A DNA stretch of 64,000 bases from Shinisaurus crocodilurus (taxonomy: Eukaryota > Chordata > Lepidosauria > Squamata > Shinisauridae). The position numbers and the translations under genes were made by a program. Every line of letters begins with the position of its first letter. The first letter of the stretch is position 1. The notes under the pieces were generated by a model that saw only the letters and a program-made list of their open reading frames with translations, ran no database searches and was not told the origin of the DNA. The stretch is from positions 238,481,546 through 238,545,545 of the forward strand of contig CM037878.1 in assembly GCA_021292165.1 (NCBI GenBank). Reading direction: 5' to 3'. Below are positions 63,978-64,000 of the stretch, one piece after another.

Positions 63978-64000
63978 TTGCGGTATTTTTTCTTTGTAGT

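Larger units (their letters stand above)
60852..64000 (-). mobile_element. Decayed Ty3/gypsy LTR retrotransposon, pol region, running off the window
   Basis: On the minus strand the pol order is protease (63977-63768), reverse transcriptase, RNase H, integrase zinc finger and integrase core (to about 61575), the Ty3/gypsy arrangement. A Pro/Thr-rich segment down to the stop at 60852, interrupted by a MITE, may be the pol C-terminus. Several frameshifts and stops separate the domains, so it is inactive. Gag and the 5' LTR would lie beyond 64000; no 3' LTR is recognised. Confidence 0.88.

Overview
The window is animal nuclear DNA, almost certainly from a squamate reptile (a lizard-like genome). 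It holds one recognisable host gene in a dense background of transposable elements. The lineage call rests on about ten copies of the tRNA-headed Sauria SINE, which carries a Bov-B-like tail, together with CR1, L2 and L1 LINEs, a Ty3/gypsy element and many short hAT-type palindromic MITEs. The species cannot be read from the sequence. There are no bacterial features such as operons, Shine-Dalgarno sites or CRISPR arrays.

The one host coding sequence is GJA5 (connexin-40) at 44649-45758 on the + strand. It is an intact 369-codon reading frame in a single coding exon. A consensus 3' splice site lies 25 bases before the ATG, and overlapping AATAAA signals lie about 230 bases after the stop. The upstream non-coding exon is not proven; the best candidate I can see ends in a consensus donor at about 32932.

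Layout. 0-5 kb: MITEs, one with a second hAT element nested inside it, and a GC-rich minisatellite folded into a large inverted repeat (2.33-3.20 kb). 5-16 kb: mostly unannotated DNA with a Tigger-like MITE, a possible short LTR, L2 LINE 3' fragments, a 5S-rRNA-derived SINE and simple repeats. 16-21.9 kb: a 5S SINE next to a CR1 LINE, a Sauria SINE split by a 2.16-kb hAT element that itself carries L1 reverse transcriptase sequence, more SINEs, and two nested MITEs. 23-31.3 kb: an L2 LINE split by a nearly full-length 6.05-kb L1 LINE, which is in turn split by a Sauria SINE. 31-44 kb: a possible solo LTR, MITEs, SINEs, an L2 3' end and a 1.6-kb hAT/Charlie-like deletion derivative. 44.6-46 kb: GJA5. 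46-60.5 kb: MITEs, a second CR1 split by a GC-rich hAT element, a possible solo LTR, a short L1 with a 12-bp target duplication, and simple repeats. 60.5-64 kb: a Tigger-like MITE and the decayed pol region of a Ty3/gypsy element running off the window end.

The window does not show a concerted gene system. Its main value is a resolved order of insertions: several nests have both target-site duplications visible, so host and guest can be assigned directly. All family names come from recognition of motifs; no database search was possible.
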